A stretch of DNA of 64,000 bases from Erythrocercus mccallii (lineage: Eukaryota; Chordata; Aves; Passeriformes; Dicruridae), in the NCBI GenBank assembly GCA_013397435.1, contig VZRG01000286.1, forward strand, positions 338,826 to 402,825, read 5' to 3'. Positions 52,490 through 64,000 of this stretch are shown one piece after another. The translations under genes were made by a program, and so were the position numbers. Numbering within the stretch: position 1 is the first letter of the stretch; each line of letters opens with the position of its first letter. The notes beneath the pieces are model-generated. The model was not told the origin of the DNA. It did no database searches and saw only the letters and a list, made by a program, of their open reading frames with translations.

Positions 52490-52543
52490 CTTCCTGAAGT
52501 ATCTTTAGCATAATGGAAAAGTTGCTAAAGATACTTCAGGAAG
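52490..52543. repeat. Perfect 21-bp inverted repeat with 12-base loop
   Basis: The left arm at 52490-52510 (starting cttcctgaagtatc) is the exact reverse complement of the right arm at 52523-52543 (starting tgctaaagatac). The loop is 52511-52522 (taatggaaaagt). Pairing stops at the next base on each side. The right arm abuts the first CR1-like base. Transcribed from either strand, it would fold into a fully paired hairpin. Confidence 0.95.
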
Positions 52544-53470
52544 TATCAGGTTGGAAAGGACTGCTGGAGGTTGTCTAATCTAGCCTTCACCTCAAAGCAG
52601 AACAATCACCAAGAACAGTCAAACATGTCTGTGTTTCACTGACTCAACTGACACATGCCAACCTCCAGGAGCTGAAGTTTTACGACTTTTTGTGAAGCCT
52701 GCTCTGCAGCTGCGATGCCTTAGTGCAAAATATTGCCTCATAGCACCCTCAAAGCTGCTGACTATAATTTGCTCTATCACATCAGCCCCCACTGAGAAAA
52801 ATTTATCAGTGTTGTCTTTGTAATTACTCTTTGGGTGGTTGTAGAGTGCCATTGGATTAATTGACACTTTAGCTTCCTCTTCATCAGATTAAAGGAGTCT
52901 GGGGCCCTCAAACATTTCTTACAGATGATTCCATTTAGTCTTCTTCAGTTTTCTCACATCCTCCTTAAACTGTAGGCCCAAAAGCTGGACAAAGTATTCT
53001 AGGTAAGGCTTAAACTGTTGTTGATGAAGCAGATGAAGTAAATCACTATCTTTGTTTTAGTTTGCTGTGTTCCTAATGCAGCCTAGTGTGTGATTTGCAT
53101 TTTTTCTAGTGATAATATACTGTTGCTTTGTCTTCAACACCCTGCTGCCCATAAACCCCAGGTTTGTGGTTGGATAAGGTGGCACTCAGACAAGTCAGTT
53201 ACCAGCCTAGATTATTGTAATGCTGTAGCTGGAATAAACCATTGCTCTTTACTTCAGTCAGCTTTGTTAATTTCTGTTGGCCCAGTTGTCCATGAGTAGG
53301 CACTCAGCTGTTGTGTTAACTACTATGTCTGCTTCCTCCCGTTTAGTGTCACCTGAAAATGTCCTAAGGACTGTTCTTTGTTGGCTTTTGTCCACGTTGT
53401 TGAGGACCTGTTGAACAATGAATCTCTAGAATGTGCTCCCCAAATCTGCTGAGTGTTGCTAGTTTCTTAC
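52544..53470 (-). mobile_element. Old CR1 LINE fragment, antisense
   Basis: The + strand begins 'tatcaggttggaaaggactg', a diverged form of the CR1 3'-region hallmark. It continues with 'gctggacaaagtattctagg' and 'aatgcagcctagtgtgtgat', and then 'cctgctgcccataaaccc', in the order seen in reverse-complement CR1. It is much more diverged than the other copies here, so it is probably an older subfamily. The right boundary is uncertain. Confidence 0.75.
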
Positions 53471-54579
53471 TGTTTACTCAAACCTCTGAAGTAGGAGGAT
53501 TTGCATACTTCTGAATTTCCAGTCATCATTGTCTTACTCACTGACAAGATTGTTGTCAGTTAGTTCTAGTAGCTGGGGTTTCATGTAGTGGATCGCACAG
53601 TTTCAGTGCTGCCCGTGAATACACAGGAGATTCCAATGCCATTCTTTACTCATTAGTTTCTAGAGGAGTAAATTATCTGGGCTTCAAAGTAGAGACTGTC
53701 TTCTGCCTCAGAAGCAATCTGCCTTGAGAGTTGCTCATTTTGGAGCAGATCTATTCTTGTGCTTGTTCTGATATTCCTTAGTCTTTTGTACTGAGTAGGC
53801 AATGATAGTCTGTAAAGGAAGAACAGTAAGATGTACCTTTTTGTGATTTCATACGGTGCATTGTTGTATCTTATTTTCTCAACATAGATAAAAGTCAGGT
53901 ATATTATTTAAATGTTGATAGAAGCATTTAGAGAATCAATTGGCAAAATTGCTCTCTATTGTTATAAATTCAATGTCATTCAGTATTAAAGACTGAAAAC
54001 ATTTTTTTTAATATATGAGTTAAAACTCATGAAGTTGTTCTTTAGTAATGTTTATTCCTTATATACAGAGAAATCGTACAAACACTACAAGGAAATACTG
54101 TTAGGATGCATCTTGCTGGCATGTAATTTCTTCACACCTGCACTCAGGCTTACAGGATCAATTCTCACCTAGTCATACTCTACTGAAGAATAAAACCACT
54201 ATCATTTGAAATCTTGCTTTGAAATTAAATCCACTATTCACTGCTTTGAGATAATAGACAGCTGCTTTAGCATAACTTGAAGCAAAAACAAATGTCCTAC
54301 TAGCTATTATTATACTTCTGTCAAAAGAGTAGTTAAGTTCAACAGTCTGGCACAGAGTTGGGTTTTCCTGGCAAGAATTACCTAGACAGTAGTGGATATT
54401 AAGAAATGTTGTCATGAGAATTACTGTATTATCATTACACACTTGATTTTTTAATAGTATTTGAAGCTAGTCTAATATTTAAACAATCTTTAAAACCCTC
54501 AGATTTTCTCTATCGCACTTTAAAAATTTCTGTAGAGATTTCAGTATAAGCAAATAAGTCAAAATACAAAAATCTGCTT

Positions 54580-54621
54580 CTCCTTAGGATATAGCTAAGA
54601 CTCCTTAGGATACAGTTAAGA
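54580..54621. repeat. Two-copy tandem repeat, period 21
   Basis: 'ctccttaggata' plus nine bases is repeated once (54580-54600, 54601-54621) with two substitutions. Confidence 0.85.
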
Positions 54622-56119
54622 ATTCATACTTAACAAGCTGCTTTCATCCAGAATTCTCTCAAACAATTCCTACACAACCAATAGACAAATTTGGTCCTTT
54701 TTTTGTTAGATTGCTAACTAAAATGTATTTATCACACTTCTGTGTAAGATGTTTGCTCTATACTTTTCTGTATTCAGAAAAAATATTTAAGTGGATGAGA
54801 AACAGTAAGATTTCTTTTTTACTTTCATAATATTGAAATTACTGTCCTTAAAATAATTGGTTTTGAGTTTGCATTCTTCTTTTGGCAATATTAGAACCTC
54901 AGCTTTATTTTTAATCTTCAGGTTTTCATGAATTCACAAAGAGCACAAATCTGTTGTGCTAATCTTTCTGCTCAGATTTTGCTTACTTAGATTTCTGTAC
55001 TGGATTGTTTCTACTATTTTTTATTAGTAAGAGTGGTTTCCAAAGAAAATAGCCTATCTTTTGGAGACGTTCAGAAACGATACACCTACCTTTCTTGTTG
55101 AAAAAGTATAATTCTCCCTCTTCTTTCATCTGGGTCTAATAGACATGTAGCTATAGTTCTGAATTACTTTAGAAGAAAGATAAAAAATTCACAGCCAAGC
55201 AAGATGAAAAGTAAGGTACTTGTGAAGTGATAATTGTTTATGTTTAATGGAGGGTGGATGTAACAGGCTGGAATTCCTCTCTGCTGGATTTGTGTACAGT
55301 GTAAATGAGAATAAAAAGTGAAGTGGCCAAGTGGCATCCATTACTATCACACATTATTGAGTCCTAGTGGCTGCTAGAAAATTGTACAAATGCTAATAAT
55401 TTATTAATAAGCAATAATTAAAGACAAATACTGAATTATAAAATCCTGGGTTTACACATATAATTCTGTCATATAATTGATTAATAAAATATTTCATTTT
55501 TAATATCTGTAGATTTTGCCTCTCACATCATTTGAGTAAGTGAAATATTGCAAAAGTGACATCTAGCCGCAATTTAGTTCTTCTCTAGTCCTTTATATTT
55601 GAAAACAATCACTATTACATTTCTTTCAATCCAATGAAGGTCTAAAGCTTCTGGTTCAAATTTTTGTCCAGTTTAATCCAAAGTCTATATATGTTTGCAT
55701 ATCAGTCAATATAATTTCATAAGATACTTTACATATTGTTATTATAAAAGTATTGAAAATACTATGCATTTTTTGTTATGCAGGAAGAAAAGAGCTATAG
55801 AAATGAATGACTGAAGAGAAATGTGCTTATTGAATGCATTTTCAAACCTAGTTTGAAAACGTGTTATATAGGAATAAAAACACAAAGAAAATTTCAATAA
55901 CAGTTATTAGATACTGAGTTTCAAAGAGTGAAAGTAAATAAAATATAGAATTATAATTTTTACAGTACATAGATTTGCATTTATGTGTTTGCATACATAT
56001 ATTAATAGTATTTTTCATAAGGTATTTTCTGTCTTCATACATATATATATACTTAGTAGTAGCCATCCAAGGGGATTTTCAGTCTCCCATGTTATTCAGA
56101 AGTATTTCGCTTCTTCCAG

Positions 56120-56230
56120 GATGTTTCTGGATAATTCTGATGAACGTCTTCCTCAAGATATTTCAGAAGTCTTTTATCATCCTATACACTGGTTATTTTG
56201 CATACCATCATCCTGCTTTTTCTTTCTGAA
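56120..56230 (+). CDS. KIAA0825: KIAA0825 coding exon, diverged
   Basis: The acceptor is ttcttccag at 56119 and the donor is AA|gtgagt at 56231. The entering base completes the Glu split at 49968, and the exon leaves in phase 2. The peptide is MFLDNSDERLPQDISEVFYH then PIHWLFCIPSSCFFFL. The human counterpart has a similar spacing (YKTFQHGLDES, then PLYWVSCISHFYPSLL). The hydrophobic second half and the PxxW feature are kept, while the rest has drifted. Matching phase at both ends raises confidence. Confidence 0.85.
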
Positions 56231-58674
56231 GTGAGTATCAAAAGTTGATTGTTGTAAATGGATCACCAGATAGTCAGTATTAGTCAAACATTGTTACATT
56301 TTGAAGACTATATCTGAATAAATGTCTAATTAATATTCTGATTTTTAAAAGCCATAGAAGCATTTTTTTAATTAATTTTAGATTTCTCTAATCTTTGAGG
56401 ATCTGAAGAAAAGTTGCACTGAAATTTTGCTAGTCTATTAATTATTTTTGATATTTGAATTATCCATAAGGTTTTCTGGCTTTAATTAAAGAGTATATAG
56501 TTCTTGACAACACAGAAGTTCAACACAGTTGCTATTCTGAAGGGCTTACAGTTAAAGGGAGATAAAGAATGTTTATTCTTTCTGTTTAGGATTGCTGTTT
56601 AAAAAAAAATTAGGTACACAAATAACTCATTGAATAATATGCTGCTTGATCGTAGTTGAATTTTTTGGAGATTATTGAATGATTAGAAGCAACAGCTTAA
56701 CTTTTCTGTGTCACTGCATATAATGACAAATAACATAGAAGATACATGCTACCAGCCGTATTGTTTGCTTTCTAATTTTGAACCTGAAGTACTCCCACAC
56801 CAGTGAAGATCCTCTCCTAATGCCCCCTTCACTACCTCTCCTCCTCTTCAAGGTTATTTCCTGAGAGGTTTTCACTCTCCATTTTCATGAAAAGATGCTT
56901 TTGTAAGATGCTACTGTGTTTTCTGAGAAAGTGCTTTTATATTTTGGAGTACATTATCAAATGAGTGGTAACCTATGAATGACCCATGTGCTTTGGATTT
57001 ATTACCTCTTTCCTTTTACACACAGTATCTTTTACCTTGTATATGAATATATCTTCGCTATAATTTTGCCCCATACTACACAAAACACGCTGATTTCTCT
57101 CCATAGGCTCCATTCCTAACTACAGGTCATCAATATTGTTCTCTCCTTCCCTGGTGGCTCTGATATCTACTGAACCAGAGACAATATATATTGTGACTGC
57201 ATCAAAATAATGGGATTCGCTAACCACATGCCAAACAGAGTTGAATAACTGGTGAATTCAGAATGTGTCCTGCTTGAAATAGTAATTTAAGTTCTAATAA
57301 GGCATGAAAGATCATGTGTGTTTATCAAGCTTCAAGAAACTTTGTCAGTGACTTTTTAAATTCTGCATGGTTGGAGAGAAAGGAGAAGAGAAGGAGGAAT
57401 ACAGTAGAGAGAGTGACTCTAGGAGTCATTTCCATTAGAAAGGAATCTAATAATCCATTACTGGAAAATTTATGCTCCATTAAGTTTTCATTGTAGAAAA
57501 TACAAAAAGTTTTTTGATACCCTTATGCAAGGCCAGATCTCAAAATTTAAATTATAGTGTGAAATATGAGTTTTGGAAAATGATTTCATAAGTGAGTACC
57601 CTATGCTGTGTAACAGAATGTAAAGGAAATGCTGGTACCATTTCAGTCTGACATAATTATCTTTTCTGAGGTGGAATTAAGATAGATTTGAATAATAGCA
57701 GAAAACTATTCCAGAGCTATGTAGTATGCACATATTTTCCATGGTAGAAAATACACAAGTTCTTGATCACCAAATAGGAAAATGCAAAGAACAAAAGAAT
57801 GTACATCTCTGACACAGTCAGTGTAACTTTGTGAGAAAAGTCCATATATAGAGAGAGCCTTGCATACTGGTGATAATGAGTGAACTATACTGGTAAAATA
57901 TTTAATGTTCCCTTTTAACAACACCTTTCAGATACTCAGAAAAAAAAAAGTGAAGGTCTCTGTATCTAATAAGTAATTCTGAGGTGTTCTGGTTTTTTTG
58001 TTGGTTTATACTCTCTGTGAATGAAACTTTTTTCCCTTCAAATACTGCCTTTAGAACGTTATAAAGAAACATATTTAAGCATCGCAGAAAACTGTATTTC
58101 AGAGAATTATTCATGGGTTGTTTCTGATTTTACATCTTATATCTAATTAAAATATGTGTTCACTGTCTTCAACAATATTGGAAGCACAGGCCATTGTATA
58201 CCTCTCAACTGTGGCCACCTAATTTTTAACTGATTACTCTAACCTGTCATACATTTAGCTATTAAGTATTTAGTCTTCCTAAGCTTGCTATTTAAAAAAA
58301 AAAGCTTTGAGAGTTCCTGAAAGGAATTTGTTTACTATGTAACCTAATTTCCTACATAATTTTTCATTACTGAAAATGGCTACAGTCTGTTTAATTTTAT
58401 CAATTTGATTCCAACATCAGTGTCAAGATTGTTACCATGAATTAGCATATTTACTTGCCTTACAACATCTTGAACTTAGCACATAAGGTTTTCTTTCTAT
58501 CTTGAATACAAACCAAAATAATATAGTTGGTTATCAAACTAAATAATTTTTGATAATTTATATTACAGTTCCTTTAGTGATAATTGTGATACCTTCAGTG
58601 GTAATTTTGATTCATTCTTTGCCTCATTTGAGGTTTATAATCATACCATTTGCAAATCAAAGTTGGGTTTTTTT

Positions 58675-58706
58675 CTTCTACTGTACAAAACTTCTACTGT
58701 ACAAAA
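58675..58706. repeat. Exact 16-bp tandem duplication
   Basis: The unit 'cttctactgtacaaaa' occurs twice in succession. Confidence 0.95.
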
Positions 58707-60712
58707 GGACATTTATATATGTGATATTTATATGTACTTCACCTTTTATCACTTTTTTGAGGCTAGTCTTATTTTCACTAGTATTGAGCTATGAGGATGA
58801 CGGAACATATGTCTCTCCATATGCACATTACAAAACTTCTCAGTGCATTTATTGGTGCTAGCTTCATGGCTGTAGGGAATGTCTGCTATATTTTATTTTT
58901 CCTCCAAGTGAGTCACACCATTGTACATTTCAATTTGCAAGATGCTTAAAGAGCCAAGAACTGGTGTATATTACAACATGATAACTTCCCATCTGGTCAA
59001 TGACAGACAGGGTTTTTTTTTAATTCAGATACTCTAAAAATGTAATTTATTTCTACAGGAATTTAAAATATTATTCTTCATAAATATAATTGACTCAACC
59101 TATCACTTACCTTCTAGTTTGAAGGTGATGAGTGACCTTATTAGATAGGATAACATGACATTAAAGGAAGAGAAAAAAATTAAACTAGCCTGAATGTTTT
59201 AACAGAATTAGTGAAGAGTAGACTTTGCTGTCAGCCATAGCATTAATTCTAGTGTGAATATAGTAACTGTTTTAATTTTAACTTTAATTACTAACTACTG
59301 ATAAGATCATATATAGACTATATATGCATTAGATTATATATATAACTAATCTTGAACATACAGAAATTAGGGTTATTATTTTAAGAATCTAAAATCCTGA
59401 TGTTTGAATGTGGTATTTTTAAATATGCATATTTTATATAGAGAATTTACTTTGACTGCAACTTCTATCAAGATTTAAATATATATGTGTATATATTTTT
59501 GAATAATGTTACTAGAATCCAGTATGTGCTAATATGCAAATATAATTGTAGAGTCAATGCTACATTGTTAGCAAAATATATAAAGTACCAGATGAAAATC
59601 ACAAAAGCTGTACATAAGGTCTTCTGGCACAAACTTTGCTTATGAAGTTAGAGGTATTTGCTTCAGTGTTAAAAGTGCAAAGGCTGAGGTGTCTAAAATC
59701 TTCCTATACTAAAATGACTATTACAGTGGAGTTTTGTCATAATAGTGGGATGTAAGGGCCCTGCTGGAAGATGGTGCTCTGGTTTCCTTAGGTGACTTCA
59801 AGGCTGCCCTGCAAGATATTTGGCATACTGCATTTTCTGATAATGGAAACATAGGCATGGGAGGGACTAAACTAGAGGAGTGTATCAGCTGACATTTTCT
59901 TTTCCAGGACTTGTAGGTTTGTATTGAGTATATTGTATAAATAGCAGCTTTGATTCAACAGTGAAATACTTGTGCAGTCATTTTTTTAATGTGTACATTC
60001 AAGCATAGTTGGGAGGTGGCACAATTGGCTAAGTCAAAGGTTGTGAAAGTATGCAACTTAATGGAGAGGTACCCTTCTGTTAGAACAACATGAGCCCGTT
60101 TTAGTTCTGTCCCAAAAGTTATGTGTAAATGGCACATGAAGTGTTTGAGCAGAGGCATATAAATACTTCTCTGGTCTGACGGGACAATGTCAGATTGAAA
60201 ACCTCCCTATGAAGAAGGTTTTAATTGTTGCTGAAGGTGTTTTTTGCATACTGGCAGAGAATCTTTATACCTGCCCAGTCAATGCATCAGTCCATATGAA
60301 GTCCTTAAAACCATGCATGTAAAATTCATGTACATAAAAGTTTATGTAGGAGATGCATAAAGTTTCAATGTTACCAACTATTGTATAAACTTGTAGCCAA
60401 AAAAGTAAATACAGTAGTTAAACATGGGTTGAATTTTAATTTTAAAAGAATCTTCAAATTAATAAAAAACTTACGGATTAAGAAAAAAAAATTATCCACA
60501 ATCTAATTTTGAAAACTTGTTTTTAAAAATATTTCAAGAAGAAAATACTAAATACAATAAGTGATAAACATTTGGCAGGACAAATTTATTTGCTTGTTTT
60601 TTGTTTAACTGTAATGTGAATTCAATGATGGGAGTTGAGTCACTGGCTGTGCTCAGAGTAAGCCTTGGAACAGTATTTGGAAACCTCAGTATTTGCAGAA
60701 CATGGAAATCAC

Positions 60713-60748
60713 AAACAGAAAATAAACTGCAAACAGAAAATAAACTGC
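60713..60748. repeat. Exact 18-bp tandem duplication
   Basis: The unit 'aaacagaaaataaactgc' occurs twice in succession. Confidence 0.95.
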
Positions 60749-61165
60749 AATCTTTTAAAAGCTGATGTATTTTCTCACTTCTCCCTGTTGGTGAAGCAGT
60801 AACTCAACCAGTTTAGTATTTCTTGTGGATTTTTCAGGACACATAAGAATTGCTCAATCTAAAGTGGAATTTTGCAATTCCTTTGAGCACTTTCACTGAC
60901 TTTTACTTAAGAGCCTTATATACTTCATCAAGGATAGGTACTTTAGATCTCATACTCAACAATTACTGCAATAATAAACTAAAAAATAATACCCTTACAT
61001 TTATCCAGCTGCAGGAAAAAAATCCTTTTTGCCTGGTAGAACAAGATAAGTACAGGTCCATGAAAGAGATAAACACAGTTGCTTTGTATCAGATGTAATC
61101 GTGCCAGACTAAAAAATGTCAATTTTCTTTTAACTAACTGAAATTAAATGTAATTCTTTCTCTGA

Positions 61166-61733
61166 TGTGCTGGTTTGAAAGCAAAAAAAGTGAGAGACTC
61201 CAAGTCAGAAATACAATTTAATAGAGGAAAAGAAAGAAGCAAAATAAAGCAAAATAAAGCAAAATAAAGCAAAATAAATAAATGCAATAGTACAAAAAAC
61301 CACTGACAGAGTCAGAATACAACCTGACACCCTGTTAGTTAGTGTGATGGTAGCAGTCCAGATGAAAGTGGTCTTGTTGAAGCAGTAATCCTGTAGAAAG
61401 GTCTGGTAACTCTCATCCTCTGGGAGTCCAGTGGGTAAAAGTCCCCTGTGCTGTCTCAAATCCCAGATTATATGCAGGCAGGAATGCTTGGCTCCTCCCC
61501 CTGGGTGGAGCATCTCACAATGGGATGATATCATTCTATGAGTCACGCAGTGGGTCCTTGATGGCCCATTGAACAGAGAGAGCTCCTGGAGAGAGTTATC
61601 TATGAGTCATGCAGCACAGCATTGATGGGCCCATTAACGGAAGATAAGAGAAACACTGCTACACCCAGGTTTTAACAGCCCATGAAGATGGTGATAGAAT
61701 ACATACACTGGACACATATTTTAACCTAGGACA
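61166..61733 (-). mobile_element. Solo LTR of an avian endogenous retrovirus, antisense, with 5-bp duplication
   Basis: A 568-bp segment starts TGTGCTGG and ends CTAGGACA on the + strand. It is flanked by identical tctga at 61161-61165 and 61734-61738, a 5-bp target duplication. It shares ordered blocks with the longer LTR at 8556-9300 and is shorter through internal deletions. It contains a decanucleotide microsatellite at 61238-61278. On the - strand an open frame of 113 codons (61205-61546) overlaps it but resembles no retroviral protein I recognise. No internal genes are present. Confidence 0.8.
61238..61278. repeat. (AGCAAAATAA)4 decanucleotide array inside LTR
   Basis: Four copies of a 10-base unit 'agcaaaataa' in succession, absent from the related LTR at 8556-9300. 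Confidence 0.85.
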
Positions 61734-61870
61734 TCTGAGCTGCCTTAAAGTCAAGAAGCATGAAAACATTTTCAGAGTAAAGGGAGTTAGTGTTACATCT
61801 GCAATTTAAGGATATTAATTTCATAGATAAATTAACTGTTTCTTTCTGTCTTTATCTTACATTTTGAAAG

Positions 61871-62010
61871 GACTCCATCAGCCAGAGAAATGGCAGCTCA
61901 AGGTCTGCTGAAGCTGCTCTTATGCCAGCCATACTGTAATCTGACCTTGCTTTTGGAAACATTGCTATACCATGATTGTCTCTTAGTGAAAATTTTGCTG
62001 AGAAGCTCAA
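61871..62010 (+). CDS. KIAA0825: KIAA0825 coding exon, last in window
   Basis: The acceptor is acattttgaaag at 61870, an atypical purine-rich AG context preceded by a T-rich tract, and the donor is tcaA|gtaagt at 62011. One base completes Lys, then 46 codons follow and one base remains. The peptide is TPSAREMAAQGLLKLLLCQP, YCNLTLLLETLLYHDCLLVK, ILLRSS. It matches human TPSAGELKAEGQLKLLLSQP and LLLETLLHHD. Human residues beyond here (roughly the last 440) are not encoded in the window, so the gene continues past 64000. Confidence 0.94.
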
Positions 62011-64000
62011 GTAAGTATTGATACTGTCAATCCATATAAGAATATCGGTGATAAACACAAATTCATTTTTAACTACTTAAATGCTGGAGGAAGGCTGTCA
62101 ACCATTTTGAGGTTTAGGTACCCATTTACTTACCAGTAGGACACTTCTTGAATACGTAAAAAGACAGAAAAAATCACCACTTTTTAATGAGAATTTACAC
62201 TCAACCAGTGTATTAATAATTTCAAAGAAAATTGCAATTTGATAAAATAGGCTGCTATCTTAAATGAAAAGAGTCAAAATTAATTTGAGCTTAACAGAGC
62301 TTTGATACCATAACTACTGTATATAAGTTATTAAAAATGGATCAGTAGTCTAAAAGACCACTTTCAAAATTACATTTGAACAGTAGAAAGCTTCTTAGAT
62401 GTTTTGTTGAAGTTATTATATGCTGTAGGCATTCTAGAATTACATAAATATGCTTCTCATATGCTTGTCCTTGTTAATTCATTAATGCTGTTTTGAAAGT
62501 AGAATAAATAAAAGAATGTTTCTACAAATTTTTATTTGCATTCTGATGGTATTTTTTTGAATCAACAAACTTTATTGTATCTTTCCATTAGTAGTTTGCA
62601 GATCAAATGATCATATTGTTGAGTAGCTAGTGGTATAACCTGTTTGACTTAATTTTGCAGGAATATGAGAGTCTTGGTTTTCGTTATTGTTTTGGCAAAC
62701 AAATTCTTCCGATTTATCAAAAATCTATTAGGTCCACATAATATTTTATATGTTTATGTTTATATGTATGTATGTATGTATCTAGCTAGCTAGCTAGCTG
62801 TCACATGATTTAGTTCTATCATTTTAAAATGGTCTAATATTTGTCAGGAGTACAACATCTTCCGCCGCTGTCACCCATCTTATTGTGAGCTGCGGTACAT
62901 ACTTGCCTACTCAAACACATACCATCTTTTAGAAAGGCTGACAAATGTTTGATCAGGGTCATAGTCTTACCCTAGTGTTATCCAGGGTTGAGTTTTACTA
63001 TCTGTTTAAATTATTACAGGTAATAAGTGACAGAATGTATTAGTCTATTGACTGACCAACCTCTTATGCTGTAGAGAAATTCATGTTACCTTGAATTACA
63101 AAACGTGTTATTCACACACACTTTACTCATGTAACTTCGATATTAGAATTAATAAACTTTCAGTTAAGATAAAGTCAATATCTGTGATGATCCATATCAT
63201 CTAAATTAATTTTAATGGGGTTAATTGTTTAATGACAAAACATTGTATTCTTTATTCTTTCTTTTATACAGCTAAGTATACCATAGTTTTCAAGCAATTT
63301 GCCCAAAATGATAGCAAAACTCCATGGTATTTAATTACATAAAAATTTTCTAAAAAGGAAAAGCCTCACATTTTTTACATTAAGTCTTTCCTTTTCCTTT
63401 TAAAAACAGACAAGAAGGCAAAAAATCTTAAGTATTGATGATTTTTTCTGTATTGTTTTAACACTTTGGGATACTCAAAGTAGACATCATTTAAACATAT
63501 TAAATTTCATTGTAGTCCCATTGTTCTCATGGTTGTACCATGGGAAGGTTCAGAAGGAATGTATATTCCCCATCACAGTGGGGAGTACTGTTGGGATTGC
63601 CAAAGTTTTTCAGTAGAAAGAGTATATGTAGAGAAGCTGTGTATGCATGATTCATGTTGCTAAATATTACAAGAAGGATGTCACATTTGTTGAAGCTATT
63701 GAGATTCAATGTATATAATTATATACTATCAGGATAGGAAGATGACAAAATGTGCGCTTTAGTCATTTTTTTGCAATATGTACGTGAAATGTACATAAAA
63801 ATTAAAATATGGAAATGTGAAATTATTGCATCGAAAAATACTAAAGGTAATAAATCAGGTTACCCAGAATTTTTCTTCAGTGGGTGACTGAAGTGACATA
63901 CTGCATACAGGCAACTTTGAAAAAATTGTTGAAAACTTTGATTTGCATATTTGACCTCTGTAACAAGCTACAAGTCTAAATAACCTAGACAGTGCCATAT
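62011..64000. other. KIAA0825 intron (partial), nothing notable except microsatellites
   Basis: AT-rich intron running off the right edge. It contains the compound microsatellite at 62763-62799. I found no further KIAA0825 exon here. Confidence 0.65.
62763..62799. repeat. Compound microsatellite (TATG)4 then (CTAG)4
   Basis: Four TATG units are followed two bases later by four CTAG units. CTAG repeats are fully self-complementary. Confidence 0.9.

Larger units (their letters stand above)
49969..56119. other. KIAA0825 intron with inverted repeat and old CR1
   Basis: A 6.1-kb intron holding the perfect inverted repeat 52490-52543, the old CR1 52544-53470 and a 21-bp tandem duplication at 54580-54621. 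In 49969-52480 and 53500-56119 I see nothing else. Confidence 0.7.
56231..61870. other. KIAA0825 intron with an antisense LTR
   Basis: A 5.6-kb AT-rich intron. It holds short exact tandem duplications at 58675-58706 and 60713-60748 and the antisense LTR at 61166-61733, which ends 137 bases before the next exon. The rest (56231-58670, 58710-60710) shows nothing I can assign. Confidence 0.7.

Noticed and set aside
61205..61546. 113-codon open frame on the - strand
   Set aside because: It lies inside the antisense LTR and its hydrophobic end is translated from the AGCAAAATAA array; it is not a retroviral protein I recognise.
8556..61733. The two antisense LTRs as ends of one provirus
   Set aside because: They are 52 kb apart with host exons between them, differ in length, and one has its own target duplication.
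1..64000. CRISPR arrays, tRNA or rRNA genes, bacterial operon signals
   Set aside because: No spaced direct-repeat array or recognisable tRNA/rRNA block was seen, and the sequence is a vertebrate intron-exon landscape.

Overview
The window is vertebrate nuclear DNA, almost certainly from a bird. It is AT-rich and mostly non-coding. It carries several CR1 LINE copies of the avian type and LTRs that resemble avian endogenous retrovirus families. Only one host gene is visible: eleven well-spliced coding exons on the + strand spread over about 58 kb. Joined in order they keep one open frame of about 790 residues that matches, from memory, the middle of the vertebrate protein KIAA0825 (human C5orf36, about 1275 residues). 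KIAA0825 has no established biochemical function; human biallelic variants are linked to postaxial polydactyly. Neither end of the gene is here: the first coding exon and promoter lie to the left, and the C-terminal third lies to the right.

Layout: 1-3692 is intron with one exon-like decoy (1941-2042). Exons lie at 3693-3858, 9844-10513, 28492-28662, 39700-39794, 41485-41712, 42703-42968, 44196-44346, 47329-47519, 49786-49968, 56120-56230 and 61871-62010. Every junction keeps phase. Ten of the eleven donors are GT; the donor after 41712 is GC.

The introns hold the mobile DNA. There is a sense CR1 3' end (4258-4440), a solo LTR with a 5-bp target duplication (7571-8116), two antisense LTRs of one shared family (8556-9300 and 61166-61733), and antisense CR1 copies (16540-16935, 36893-39140, 48181-48470, 52544-53470). 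The intron from 28663 to 39699 also holds an open reading frame (31492-31965) that looks like the C-terminal part of a DIRS-type tyrosine recombinase. That element type is not expected in birds, and this is the most unusual item in the window.

Other structure includes a perfect 21-bp inverted repeat beside a CR1 copy, a 19-unit ATTCT microsatellite, a 64-bp tandem duplication, and two GC-richer patches that I could not assign. I saw no tRNA, rRNA, CRISPR array, promoter or polyadenylation site of a host gene. Family assignments are from memory and pattern recognition, without database searches.
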